The notes below the pieces were generated by a model. It was not told the origin of the DNA. It did not search any database and saw only the letters and a program-made list of their open reading frames with translations. Below are positions 16,399 to 23,137 of a DNA stretch of 24,281 nt, piece after piece. Within the stretch, counting starts at the first letter, position 1. Every line of letters begins with the position of its first letter. Position numbers and translations under genes: made by a program. The stretch lies in the IMG/VR virus record IMGVR_UViG_3300021961_000617, positions 1 to 24,281 of that record; one strand, 5' to 3'. Source of the DNA: a virus.

Positions 16399-16438
16399 AA
16401 AGGGCAGCACAGCCCCGATAGAGACTGTGCTGCCCTTT
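16399..16438 (-). terminator. Strong hairpin after the capsid gene (attenuator or terminator)
   Basis: A perfect 14-bp stem (AAAGGGCAGCACAG / CTGTGCTGCCCTTT) with a 12-nt loop lies between the capsid stop (16449) and the next ATG (16379). On the minus strand the stem ends CCCTTTACTACTAATAA, so the T run is short. It could act as a partial terminator that lets the capsid gene be transcribed more than downstream genes, or as an mRNA 3'-end stabiliser. Stem quality is certain, the termination strength is not. Confidence 0.65.
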
Positions 16439-16448
16439 GTAGCCTGAA

Positions 16449-17330
16449 TTAGGCCGGTACAGCAATCGGGAACATCGTTGCCGGAGCAGCAGCGAGGTCA
16501 CCTTTACGCAGCAGTTGAACACCGTACAGCGTATCAGCGGTGAACAGGTCACCCAAATACTCTTGCTTGTACTGCGTCTGAGCGCGAACACCCATTTGCT
16601 CCACGAGGACAGCAGCGTCTTTGTGGAACATCAGAGCGATACGAGCAGAGCCGGTAGCGGTGTCGCAGTTCGGGGTAACAAACACTTCAACCCCGTAAAC
16701 GTCACCAATCTTACCGTTGCGGATGGTGTTGCCGTTGCCGACCTCACCCACAAACGCTTGCTCAGTAAAACGCGAAATGCCCATCAGCGTGTTACGGCTG
16801 GACGGAGGAACAACCAGAACACGGTCTTCCATCGGCGCATCGTTGTCATCAAGACGCTGGATCATGCGACGAATACCAGCATCGGTCAGAGCCGAGGCGT
16901 TAGGAGAACCAGAAGTATAGGCAGTCGAGCCATCACCACCGATATAGGCGTTAGCATACGCCGCAGTCCCTGCACCGTTGTTCGAGGAGCGACCCAGCAG
17001 AATCAGGTCAGAGTCTTTCTGACGAGCCAGCGCGTAGCCAGCCTCAGAGGTGTAGAACTGACGCAGACTCGCTAGAGCTTGCTTCGACACGATATCTTCA
17101 ATCAGACGCGAATACTCATAATGCTTGTTAATCGAGACAGCAACTTCTTGCTCAGTGTTGTACTGAATCGTAACAGCCGTATTAGCCGCCTTTGCCGCAG
17201 CCGTACCGCGAACAGGAACAGGAATGTGAACTGTGTCACCTTTCTTGCCCTTCATCGACATACGTTTGACAAGATTTGCCATAACGAGTTTTTTCTCGTA
17301 GGCAGCAACAATCTCGTCCGACCAAATTTC
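16449..17330 (-). CDS. Major capsid protein, exon 2 (C-terminal 293 residues)
   Basis: Exon 2 of the HK97-fold-type major capsid gene. It begins GAA ATT TGG at 17330 (EIWSDEIVAAYEKKLV) and continues in frame through the internal Met at 17282 (MANLVKRMSMKGKKGDTVHI). 'FIPEIWSDE---AY--NLV-ANLV--M---GKKGDT-HIP-P-RG', 'NKHYEYSRLIEDI', 'QALASLRQFYT-EAGYALA' and 'DRVLVVPPSSRNTL' are features of the major capsid family of T7/P22-like environmental phages. Starting at 17282 would remove the conserved EIWSDEIVAAYE. There is also no Shine-Dalgarno before 17282, where the bases read GAAAAAACTCGTT. With exon 1 (22 residues, 17915-17980) the spliced product is 315 aa, a normal length. A hairpin follows the stop. 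Confidence 0.92.
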   Translation of the reverse strand, partial: EIWSDEIVAAYEKKLVMANLVKRMSMKGKKGDTVHIPVPVRGTAAAKAANTAVTIQYNTEQEVAVSINKHYEYSRLIEDIVSKQALASLRQFYTSEAGYALARQKDSDLILLGRSSNNGAGTAAYANAYIGGDGSTAYTSGSPNASALTDAGIRRMIQRLDDNDAPMEDRVLVVPPSSRNTLMGISRFTEQAFVGEVGNGNTIRNGKIGDVYGVEVFVTPNCDTATGSARIALMFHKDAAVLVEQMGVRAQTQYKQEYLGDLFTADTLYGVQLLRKGDLAAAPATMFPIAVPA

Positions 17331-17362
17331 CCACTAGCTAAACAGCTAGTCCGACTATCGCA

Positions 17363-17806
17363 TCACAGTAAAGACTTTAAAGTCTCCTGCGCCTTCTCAC
17401 TTAGTCTGTGCGGGTCACGCTTCATTGCTTTAAGCTCATCCCGAATAAACTGTCTTGCTGGATCAGCGACCTGTTTACCCTTTACAGTATTCTCCATTGA
17501 GAGGAGAAACTTGGCTTGTTGTTGTTTGATTGTTAAGTGATTACTAAAGTTGCGTAAGAACGGACAAACTTTACTGTAACCAACAAGCTCCCAAGTTGTA
17601 GAGTCTTGCCAGTTAGCGTTATTGCTTTGTCGATCTGTTAAGACACCTCCAAAATTAGTTTGAAGGTTTTCTAAAACAAACCTAGCGCAGTTCGCCATTC
17701 CTATTCTAACCCTAGGCCGTACATAGATCCCATTAGTAATTTGGACATCTAAACAGCCTTCACCATCAATCAAACCTGCAATATACTTCCAACTGTATCG
17801 CTTCAT
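17363..17806 (-). CDS. Intron-encoded LAGLIDADG homing endonuclease (147 aa)
   Basis: Residues 9-19 read IAGLIDGEGCL, the LAGLIDADG helix with the acidic catalytic position Glu16. There is one motif only and 147 aa total, so it should act as a homodimer like I-CreI, cutting the intronless capsid allele so that repair copies the intron. The middle contains RVRIGMANCARFVLENLQTN ... FGGVL and LLSMENTVKGKQ, as expected for the core and C-terminal helices of the family. The start ATG (17806-17804) follows AAGGAGG at 4 nt. The stop (TGA, 17365-17363) lies only 32 nt before the 3' splice site, so the last codons overlap intron core sequence. The neighbouring frame is capsid, hence the target is predicted to be the TTTATCCCT/GAAATTTGG junction. 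Confidence 0.9.
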   Translation of the reverse strand: MKRYSWKYIAGLIDGEGCLDVQITNGIYVRPRVRIGMANCARFVLENLQTNFGGVLTDRQSNNANWQDSTTWELVGYSKVCPFLRNFSNHLTIKQQQAKFLLSMENTVKGKQVADPARQFIRDELKAMKRDPHRLSEKAQETLKSLL

Positions 17807-17823
17807 ACAACCTCCTTGGTTGT
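17807..17823 (-). promoter_or_regulatory. Hairpin folding the endonuclease ribosome-binding site
   Basis: On the minus strand ACAACC-AAGGA-GGTTGT forms a perfect 6-bp stem that ends exactly at the ATG. The Shine-Dalgarno AAGGAGG lies partly in the 5-nt loop and partly in the 3' arm. Such a structure would lower or regulate translation of the endonuclease. Phage T4 intron endonucleases are known to be restrained by similar RNA structure at their ribosome-binding sites. Confidence 0.6.
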
Positions 17824-17914
17824 GAACTGCGTAGTTGTTGTGTCGTGTTCCCTCTGGTTCTTGTTACAGTCCCAGTTATTCAGAGAAGGTTTTACATCCC
17901 CAAAATTATAGGCT

Positions 17915-17980
17915 AGGGATAAAAGTAGCCGCAGACGTCACAGTGACGTTGTTGGCTGTACCAAAAGCACCAGAAGCCAT
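17915..17980 (-). CDS. Major capsid protein, exon 1 (N-terminal 22 residues)
   Basis: ATG at 17980-17978 is preceded by GGAGTAAATT and starts MASGAFGTANN... ending ...ATFIP at codon 22 (CCT, 17917-17915). The '-ATFIPE-WSDE' phrase is the conserved start of this capsid family. The next codons in genomic DNA (AGC CTA TAA) stop the frame at once, while joining codon 22 to GAA at 17330 restores FIP-EIWSDE. The gene for the scaffold ends 21 bp upstream, the expected neighbour of a capsid gene. Confidence 0.88.
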
Positions 17981-18001
17981 AATTTACTCCAAAAGGTTAA
18001 G

Positions 18002-18778
18002 TTACCTGACCCTTTTCTCAGCATAGGCTTGCATAATTTCGTCTTGCAAGGCCATATACCGCTTGGGATCGGTTAGTTGCAGTTTGATGAGATCAGCCCG
18101 ACGATAGATTTTCTTTGACCCCTCTACAGCAGCATTGCCTACAGGGACTGATGCAGTCCGTAGAGAAGAGTTAGCCTCTGCCCGGAGAGAATCACCAGCC
18201 TCTTTCTGAACTTTACGCGCTTCACGCAGTTCTTTAAAGGTGCTAAGCAGATCATCCCCGGCTTCCAAGTCAAATTGTTGATGCGCTTGCATAAACTTTT
18301 TGGCTCGGACCGGCGAAGCTTGAACCCAGGATTGAAACTCCGGGTCCTGGACAATTGTGCCAACATCCGGGTGCTTCTCAAGCAATGCAGTTCGTCGCTG
18401 TGCCATACTCATTTGCATTGCAGCCTGTTGAGCCTGCTTTACAGATGGATGGTTTGCAACAGCCCTTTCAATTGCTTCTTTAGGGTTAAGCAAAAAGTCA
18501 CTATCGTCTAGTTCAGGCTCGCTAGTTTTCTTAGCAGCCTGCTCAGCGTCGAATTGTCTCTTGATTAACTGGTCCGCTAGAGAACGAACTTCGCCAACTT
18601 CACGCGCCTGTTTCCCAATGAACTGTTCTTGATCTGAAATGATCTTAGCCAGTTCGGCGGCACTCTTACCCCGCAGTTTTTCCGGTAGTTCCGGGGCTGC
18701 GGATTCCTGTGCAGGCTGTTCAGCTTGCTGTTGTTCTACTGCTTCAAGTTCATCTTGAGTTTCGATAAATTCGGCCAT
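18002..18778 (-). CDS. Capsid assembly scaffolding protein (258 aa)
   Basis: A highly charged, helical protein with a Glu/Gln-rich N-terminus (ELEAVEQQQAEQPAQESAA), several amphipathic helices (IISDQEQFIGKQAREVGEVR; QQAAMQMSMAQRRTALLEKH) and a basic C-terminus (KIYRRADLIKLQLTDPKRYM then ALQDEIMQAYAEKRVR). Scaffolding proteins of T7/P22-like phages have this shape: disordered acidic start, helical centre and a basic C-terminal helix-turn-helix that binds the coat. Its place between portal-side genes and the capsid gene supports this. CAGGAG lies 8 nt before the ATG. No catalytic motif, so a protease is unlikely. Confidence 0.78.
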   Translation of the reverse strand: MAEFIETQDELEAVEQQQAEQPAQESAAPELPEKLRGKSAAELAKIISDQEQFIGKQAREVGEVRSLADQLIKRQFDAEQAAKKTSEPELDDSDFLLNPKEAIERAVANHPSVKQAQQAAMQMSMAQRRTALLEKHPDVGTIVQDPEFQSWVQASPVRAKKFMQAHQQFDLEAGDDLLSTFKELREARKVQKEAGDSLRAEANSSLRTASVPVGNAAVEGSKKIYRRADLIKLQLTDPKRYMALQDEIMQAYAEKRVR

Positions 18779-18836
18779 TCTTCATCTCCTGCCGGGGCTT
18801 CCGGTTATAGGATTAATAATATAGCGCAGCGGGGGC

Positions 18837-19073
18837 CTACTCTTCCCGTTCCCTGCGCCTCTTAGCGCCTTGTTCATGCTGCCGTGTCCAAGCATCGTAG
18901 GCGGTTGGAAAAGCTCCAGTAATGCCTTCTAGCTTGATGTTTGGCGCAGAAACTTGGCGGTCTGCTTTGCCTTGGCACACTCCACAAGGAATTGTATATT
19001 TGCCGGGGTATGCAAAGGCTTCAAAAGTATGCCCGTTAAGGCAGGTCCAGTCAAATAGTCTACGGGAACTCAT
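18837..19073 (-). CDS. FmdB-type zinc-ribbon protein (78 aa)
   Basis: A small protein with a zinc-ribbon at the start: FDWTCLNGHTFEAF followed by IPCGVCQGKADRQ. The likely ligands are Cys11, His15, Cys30 and Cys33. The sequence after it (SAPNIKLEGITGAFPTAYDA then WTRQHEQ) matches the tail that accompanies FmdB-like zinc-ribbon proteins in many phages. The end is very basic and acidic (AKRRREREE). Proteins of this type are annotated as putative regulators, but their job in phages is unknown. It overlaps the upstream gene by ATGA. Confidence 0.75.
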   Translation of the reverse strand: MSSRRLFDWTCLNGHTFEAFAYPGKYTIPCGVCQGKADRQVSAPNIKLEGITGAFPTAYDAWTRQHEQGAKRRREREE

Positions 19074-19303
19074 TCAGATTGCTCCAACTCTTGCAGAGTT
19101 TCTTCCGTGAGTTGTTCCCAAGAACAAACCCAATCTAAAATGTCTAACCGTCCCTTAAAATAATCAAGTTTACCGTCCGGGACATTTCTAAGGTCTTGGT
19201 AGGCTTTTTGAAGTTCTTTTACCCGTTCGGTAAAGTCTTTCCAGCCATCAGTCATAAACATCTCTAACTGGTTTTCATACCACTTTGTTGTTTCTTTGTC
19301 CAT
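19070..19303 (-). CDS. Small conserved phage protein downstream of portal (77 aa)
   Basis: A 77-residue acidic, helical protein beginning MDKETTKWYENQLEMFMTDG and containing WKDFTERVKELQKAYQDL and YFKGRLDILDWVCSWEQL. The 'M-SDGWKDF---L-E' and 'FRKG-L-IL---' patterns recall a small protein regularly found beside portal genes in podoviruses of aquatic bacteria, of unknown role. It is the first gene after the sigma70 promoter at 19343-19371, and it is coupled to the zinc-ribbon gene by ATGA. Probable assembly factor, not proven. Confidence 0.65.
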   Translation of the reverse strand: MDKETTKWYENQLEMFMTDGWKDFTERVKELQKAYQDLRNVPDGKLDYFKGRLDILDWVCSWEQLTEETLQELEQSE

Positions 19304-19342
19304 AAGCGACTTGACATTTTAAAATAGTTATGATATAGAACT

Positions 19343-19371
19343 ATTATACCATAATTTTAGTAATTTGTCAA
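19343..19371 (-). promoter_or_regulatory. Consensus sigma70 promoter inside the late operon
   Basis: On the minus strand TTGACA (19371-19366), 17-bp spacer, TATAAT (19348-19343). The spacer ends TGG, giving an extended -10. Both hexamers match the E. coli consensus completely. The -35 overlaps the portal stop codon (TGA, 19370-19368), so the promoter can drive the capsid-side genes independently of the terminase-portal transcript. Confidence 0.85.
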
Positions 19372-21398
19372 GCTTTCTTACCCATTGCAGACTGCCTAGC
19401 CTTTACAAGGTCTACCATCATCCTTTGTTGGTCTGATTTAGCCTTTCCTTGCATCTGCATTTGAGCAATACGCTCGTTAGACTGCATCTCTTGGGCCTTG
19501 ATGTTCAAGTCCATCCGCTTAGACTGTTCCTGCATCAGACGCAGCCTACGGTCAAACTCGCTGTCTTGGTCCATGTTTTGAGACAAGCTACCAGCCATCT
19601 TAGCTTGAACTTCCATTGGTAGTGCCTGGGCCTTAGCCATAGCCAATTGAGCCTCTGCAGCGGCTTTTTGAGCTTCTGCTTGGACTTTCTGTAGCTGGGC
19701 CTGTGCAGCCTGCATCTGAAGTTGATGCATTTGCTCTGCCATCGGATCAGGCTTTTGTTGAGACATTTCTCGGAGTGCTTGGATCAATTGTTCTTTACTC
19801 GCAATGTTAGAGTTTTCGACAATACTGGAAAGCAGCATTGGAACAATCGGGGATTGTGGACCAAGGGTTTTAAGGATACCAGCCAGTTGCTGCTGTTCGT
19901 ATTCTCTAGCCATCATGCCAAGGGTTCCCGTAGGCACAAAACTAAAGTCCTGCACCGGATAACGGTCAGGATCAAACTGCATATAACGCCAAGAGGTTTT
20001 CTGAACTAGCGGAATCAAAAAGTCTTCTTGGAAGTTCATTAAAGAATGCTTATGCTTCTTAAGTAAACCAGCCATCTGCATAGACATCACTGCTGGGTCT
20101 TGAGCATTGACGTTGTTTGCTGGATCAGTGGTACCGGTTGATTGTGCCAAATACTTTTCAAAAAGTCGTGCAGTTTCAACATTGATCGGAGAAGTCTGTC
20201 CAAGTGTAATTGGCATCAGAATCTCTTGCGGCGGTCCTTGTACACCTATGTTACGTCCGGGGGTAATTTCAAACTTGAATCCCCTGGGCATACGAGTAAC
20301 GTCAGAAGCAATCATTGGAGCGGCTGTAATGGCGCTGTAGTCCAAATGAGCGCGAATTTGAGCGTCAATGGCTTTCTGGCTGTTGTAGCCTTTTTCACAG
20401 GTTCCACGGCCCCAGAAACGTCCAGGAATGATCTCAGGACGGTACACAACAATAGGACGGTCCTTCATCATGTACGGGTTTTCTTTAGCCATCAGCACAT
20501 GACCGTTACAGATAATGACTACAGCTTCCACCATGTTAGCGTAGTCATCAAACTCTCCGTAGAGCGACTCAGCCTCTTCAGACTCTTCGTACTCTTCGTC
20601 ACCACCTTTAAGATACTCTGCAGGCACTAGACCATAGTAACGAATCACTAGAGCTTTGTCTTTAGTAAACGGAGCGTCTTCCGTTACCGGCTCTTTGTCG
20701 GTTTCAAAGACCGATTCATTGATAGGGCATTTGCGATACGTTCCATCTTCCATTCGTTCAACCAAACGAAACAAAGGAACATACTCTTCAACAGCACAAC
20801 CCAATGAGTCTTCTACGTCACGCGCATTAGGATCAATCAGGAAGTTCCTGGGATGCACCGGATAGGGCTTCACAGACTTTCTAGTGTTCTCAGTGACACC
20901 AACAGCTTTCATGCCCTGTACGGGCGTTGGAGCCGACGCAGGCTGTAGCATAGGCTCCTCAGAAATAACAATCTCTGCAATGCCTGTGCCGTATACTTCA
21001 GCATTTGTGTTAACCTGACTGATGATCTTTTTGACACGATCACGCTTAAAGTCCACCATGAGTGCAGCTTTTAGCTGTGCTACGTCTTGCGGGTTTTGAT
21101 CGTCATCGTCAATATCAAACCACAGGTTCTGACCAAAGATAGCTTCTTCAATCTCAGTACGCCTGCTGTCGATAGCGTGTTGAATGGCTGGCGTAACCAT
21201 ACGAGAACGCTCAGATTGACGGTTTTTGTCAGAGCCTGACCATTGGCCTCGCCACATACGCTCATACTCATCCCAATCAGGCTCAAAGTTAGCGCGGCGA
21301 TGGTCCCGCCATGTGTCTGTCTTGTCAATGACAAACGCTGCTAACTCCAACAGATGCTGTGGGGTTTTATAGCCGGTATCGTCTTCGTAGTTGTCCAT
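19368..21398 (-). CDS. Portal protein (676 aa)
   Basis: The dodecameric ring through which DNA enters the head and to which the tail adaptor binds. The N-terminal half carries the pattern of P22/T7-like portals: DKTDTWRDHRRANFEPDWDE ... YERMWRGQW, then IDSRRTEIEEAIFGQNLWFD, NTNAEVYGTGIAEIVISEEP, PRNFLIDPNARDVEDSLG, IIPGRFWGRGTCEKGYNSQK. The C-terminal 150 residues are Gln/Ala-rich and coiled-coil (MHQLQMQAAQAQLQKVQAEA), as in the barrel of P22 portal. The ATG overlaps the TerL stop as TAATG. No nuclease, protease or ATPase motif. Length and order (terminase, portal, scaffold, capsid) fit well. Confidence 0.88.
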   Translation of the reverse strand: MDNYEDDTGYKTPQHLLELAAFVIDKTDTWRDHRRANFEPDWDEYERMWRGQWSGSDKNRQSERSRMVTPAIQHAIDSRRTEIEEAIFGQNLWFDIDDDDQNPQDVAQLKAALMVDFKRDRVKKIISQVNTNAEVYGTGIAEIVISEEPMLQPASAPTPVQGMKAVGVTENTRKSVKPYPVHPRNFLIDPNARDVEDSLGCAVEEYVPLFRLVERMEDGTYRKCPINESVFETDKEPVTEDAPFTKDKALVIRYYGLVPAEYLKGGDEEYEESEEAESLYGEFDDYANMVEAVVIICNGHVLMAKENPYMMKDRPIVVYRPEIIPGRFWGRGTCEKGYNSQKAIDAQIRAHLDYSAITAAPMIASDVTRMPRGFKFEITPGRNIGVQGPPQEILMPITLGQTSPINVETARLFEKYLAQSTGTTDPANNVNAQDPAVMSMQMAGLLKKHKHSLMNFQEDFLIPLVQKTSWRYMQFDPDRYPVQDFSFVPTGTLGMMAREYEQQQLAGILKTLGPQSPIVPMLLSSIVENSNIASKEQLIQALREMSQQKPDPMAEQMHQLQMQAAQAQLQKVQAEAQKAAAEAQLAMAKAQALPMEVQAKMAGSLSQNMDQDSEFDRRLRLMQEQSKRMDLNIKAQEMQSNERIAQMQMQGKAKSDQQRMMVDLVKARQSAMGKKA

Positions 21399-22657
21399 TA
21401 GTATCCTGCCACTTCGTCGTAGATTTCAAAAGAATCATCGTCCTCTCGCTCTACCGGAGTAGTAGCTACTTGGTCGATGTAGCTTAATGCATCAATCAGG
21501 TCATCATGAGTTTTAGAGTCCGGGAATTGCAACAACTGATCTACAAAGTCCCTATTCCAGTCTCCACGGTTAAGTTTAATCCTGCCGTGTTCCATTCGTC
21601 CTTGCAAAGACCACACAATGCGGTCTGTCTTAGCCCTGTTGCCATGAGTTAGGGTTTCAATGTGAATAAAAAACCGTAACCGCTGCATCAAATCTTTTAA
21701 GTAATGCGTAACAGCGTTCTTTAACGCTCCTCGCTCAATACCGACTACCAAGGCTTTGTTGTCTCTAGCAGCCTTTAGAATGCGTACAGCACATTCTCTA
21801 ATATCCCAGCGTCCATGCTGAATCTCTTTAACCCACCAACCATTACGATGTACTTTGACAATTGCAATAGCTGTTTCATCTAGACGTTTATTCTTATTTG
21901 CTTTCTCTTTGGCAACTTCTTCAAAGCCTGCCAAGTCTACAGCGATGTAGTAGTCACCGTCTTCTGGCTCATCTTCAGAGAACTTAATCCATTCTTCTTT
22001 AAAGATGTCAGAGGCTGCTGCTTCAAAGGAAGCCATGAACTCTTGCCTAAAAGCAAAAGAGGACATGGTTTTCTTTGCAGCATCAATCTCTGTTGCGTCT
22101 AAAAAGGGATTGTCGTAGCTTGTGTAGTGAAAGGCTTCCCATTCCGGATCATCCCCTTTTTCGGCATAGTTAAAGGTATCGTAAAAGTGGTTACGTCCTT
22201 TAGGAGTACCAATAAACAAACAAGGGGCTTTAGCACGAGCTAGAGCAGGACGAATAATCTGCTCAAAGACCATAGGCTTCATATCGGCATATTCGTCAAT
22301 CACGCAGCCTGCTAAACCAACCCCTCGAAGCGTATCGTGCCTGTCAGAACCTTTTAGAGCTATCCTGGTGCCATTAATCAAAGTCAGAACACCAGTGTTT
22401 TCGTGAGCAGAGCTAATAACGTCCCTACCTAGTTCTTTTAGAGTTGTCCAGATAACGTCTTTAGCCTGTTGGAACGTAGGAGCGACATAGAACACCAGTT
22501 CTTCAGTGTTATTGTTCTGTAACCCCCAAATCAGAAGCTTCCAAGCTGCCAACCTAGTCTTACCAAACCGCCTACCAGCAGCGACTACTGGGAACCTAGC
22601 AGTTGAGTTAAAGACTTCTAACTGTTTAGCGTGTAGTTGTACGTTTATAGTTGCCAT
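21398..22657 (-). CDS. terL: Terminase large subunit (419 aa)
   Basis: ATPase-nuclease motor that packages DNA and cuts it at the ends. Walker A is GRRFGKT at residues 28-34 and Walker B is LAGCVIDE at 115-122, with the catalytic Glu at 122. Motif III-type sequence and IRPALARAKAPCLFIGTPKG (the 'G-P-G' coupling region) follow. The nuclease part has YYIAVDLAG with an Asp (about 235) and ends with HDDLIDALSYI (about 390-400), supplying the other acidic metal ligands. Length 419 aa is normal for podoviral TerL. Start and stop are coupled to both neighbours by TAATG. The next gene, portal, is its packaging partner. Confidence 0.95.
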   Translation of the reverse strand: MATINVQLHAKQLEVFNSTARFPVVAAGRRFGKTRLAAWKLLIWGLQNNNTEELVFYVAPTFQQAKDVIWTTLKELGRDVISSAHENTGVLTLINGTRIALKGSDRHDTLRGVGLAGCVIDEYADMKPMVFEQIIRPALARAKAPCLFIGTPKGRNHFYDTFNYAEKGDDPEWEAFHYTSYDNPFLDATEIDAAKKTMSSFAFRQEFMASFEAAASDIFKEEWIKFSEDEPEDGDYYIAVDLAGFEEVAKEKANKNKRLDETAIAIVKVHRNGWWVKEIQHGRWDIRECAVRILKAARDNKALVVGIERGALKNAVTHYLKDLMQRLRFFIHIETLTHGNRAKTDRIVWSLQGRMEHGRIKLNRGDWNRDFVDQLLQFPDSKTHDDLIDALSYIDQVATTPVEREDDDSFEIYDEVAGY

Positions 22658-23109
22658 TAAGGAGCTTTGCTAGGAAAAATAGCCTGCATATCTCCGGACA
22701 AGTCAGGATCAACATTTAAGCTTGCAGGCTGCATAGGCTTTGAAGGCTTTGTAGGCTGTACAGGCTTATTAGGTTTAGCAAACGGAGACTGACCTGCTAA
22801 CATTTGTTGTTGAGCGTGTTGCTGAGCTTTTAAACGAATTTCTTCAGTAGGCTCTTTTCCAGACAATAGCCATTGACGTTCTTCTTGGGTTAGCGTAGGA
22901 ACTAACAACGGATAGCTAACCTTTTTTCCAGCAATTACTCCATCTTCTGACAATTCGGTAGCAACTTGGTTGTTACTATCTAGTAATGGACCAAAGAATC
23001 CTTTACTCTTCATTCCAAGGCTGGTTAAAGGCGTCTTAGCACTACCCCAAGCCTCAGAATGTCTGGGTAGGTTGGCAGGAAACGGTAGCAACGAGTAATC
23101 AATAGCCAT
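22657..23109 (-). CDS. Hypothetical protein with a conserved phage motif, next to TerL (150 aa)
   Basis: The central segment KGFFGPLLDSNNQVATELSE ... VSYPLLVPTLTQEERQWLLS ... GQSPF fits a widespread phage pattern ('GFLGP----G---TE-S-------V-IP-LVPTLT-EE---LL-G--P---I---A--HA--R---G-SPF'), found in structural proteins and as single genes near packaging or tail modules. The C-terminal third is a Pro/Lys/Gln linker (KPNKPVQPTKPSKPMQPAS) and likely disordered. No role can be read from it. An accessory part of the packaging machine or a small virion protein is possible. AGGAGC stands before its ATG and TAATG links it to TerL. Confidence 0.6.
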   Translation of the reverse strand: MAIDYSLLPFPANLPRHSEAWGSAKTPLTSLGMKSKGFFGPLLDSNNQVATELSEDGVIAGKKVSYPLLVPTLTQEERQWLLSGKEPTEEIRLKAQQHAQQQMLAGQSPFAKPNKPVQPTKPSKPMQPASLNVDPDLSGDMQAIFPSKAP

Positions 23110-23137
23110 CAGAAGCTCCTAGAAGGCCTACAAGCGA

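Larger units (their letters stand above)
17331..17914 (-). mobile_element. Group I intron in the major capsid gene (584 nt)
   Basis: The intron separates capsid codon 22 (CCT) from codon 23 (GAA). P1: the exon 1 end AUCCCU (17920-17915) pairs with intron GGGGAU (17901-17896), six pairs with the expected U-G wobble at the splice site. P10: the exon 2 start GAAAUU (17330-17325) pairs with AAUUUU (17907-17902), the bases just 5' of that guide. The intron ends in G (17331). Just before the 3' end lies a perfect 7-bp hairpin (17333-17350), a plausible P9, and AUAGUC (17358-17353) matches the usual 3' strand of P7. Reading through gives a stop three codons into the intron, so splicing is needed for capsid. 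I could not confidently fold P3-P8. Nested inside is a LAGLIDADG endonuclease gene. Confidence 0.88.

Noticed and set aside
16515-17075. Plus-strand open frame of 186 aa opposite the capsid exon 2
   Set aside because: Antisense shadow of a strongly conserved capsid sequence; no ribosome-binding site or recognisable domain.
17282-17282. Start of the capsid protein at this ATG
   Set aside because: No Shine-Dalgarno, and the frame upstream encodes the conserved EIWSDEIVAAYE of the family.
17331-17980. Intein in the capsid gene
   Set aside because: The frame hits a stop two codons after the junction, no splicing-domain blocks are present, and the endonuclease has its own start and ribosome-binding site. 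P1 and P10 pairing fit RNA splicing.
18779-18836. Promoter before the scaffold gene
   Set aside because: A TATATT/TATTAT-like -10 exists but no -35 match at proper spacing; the gene can be reached from the promoter at 19343.
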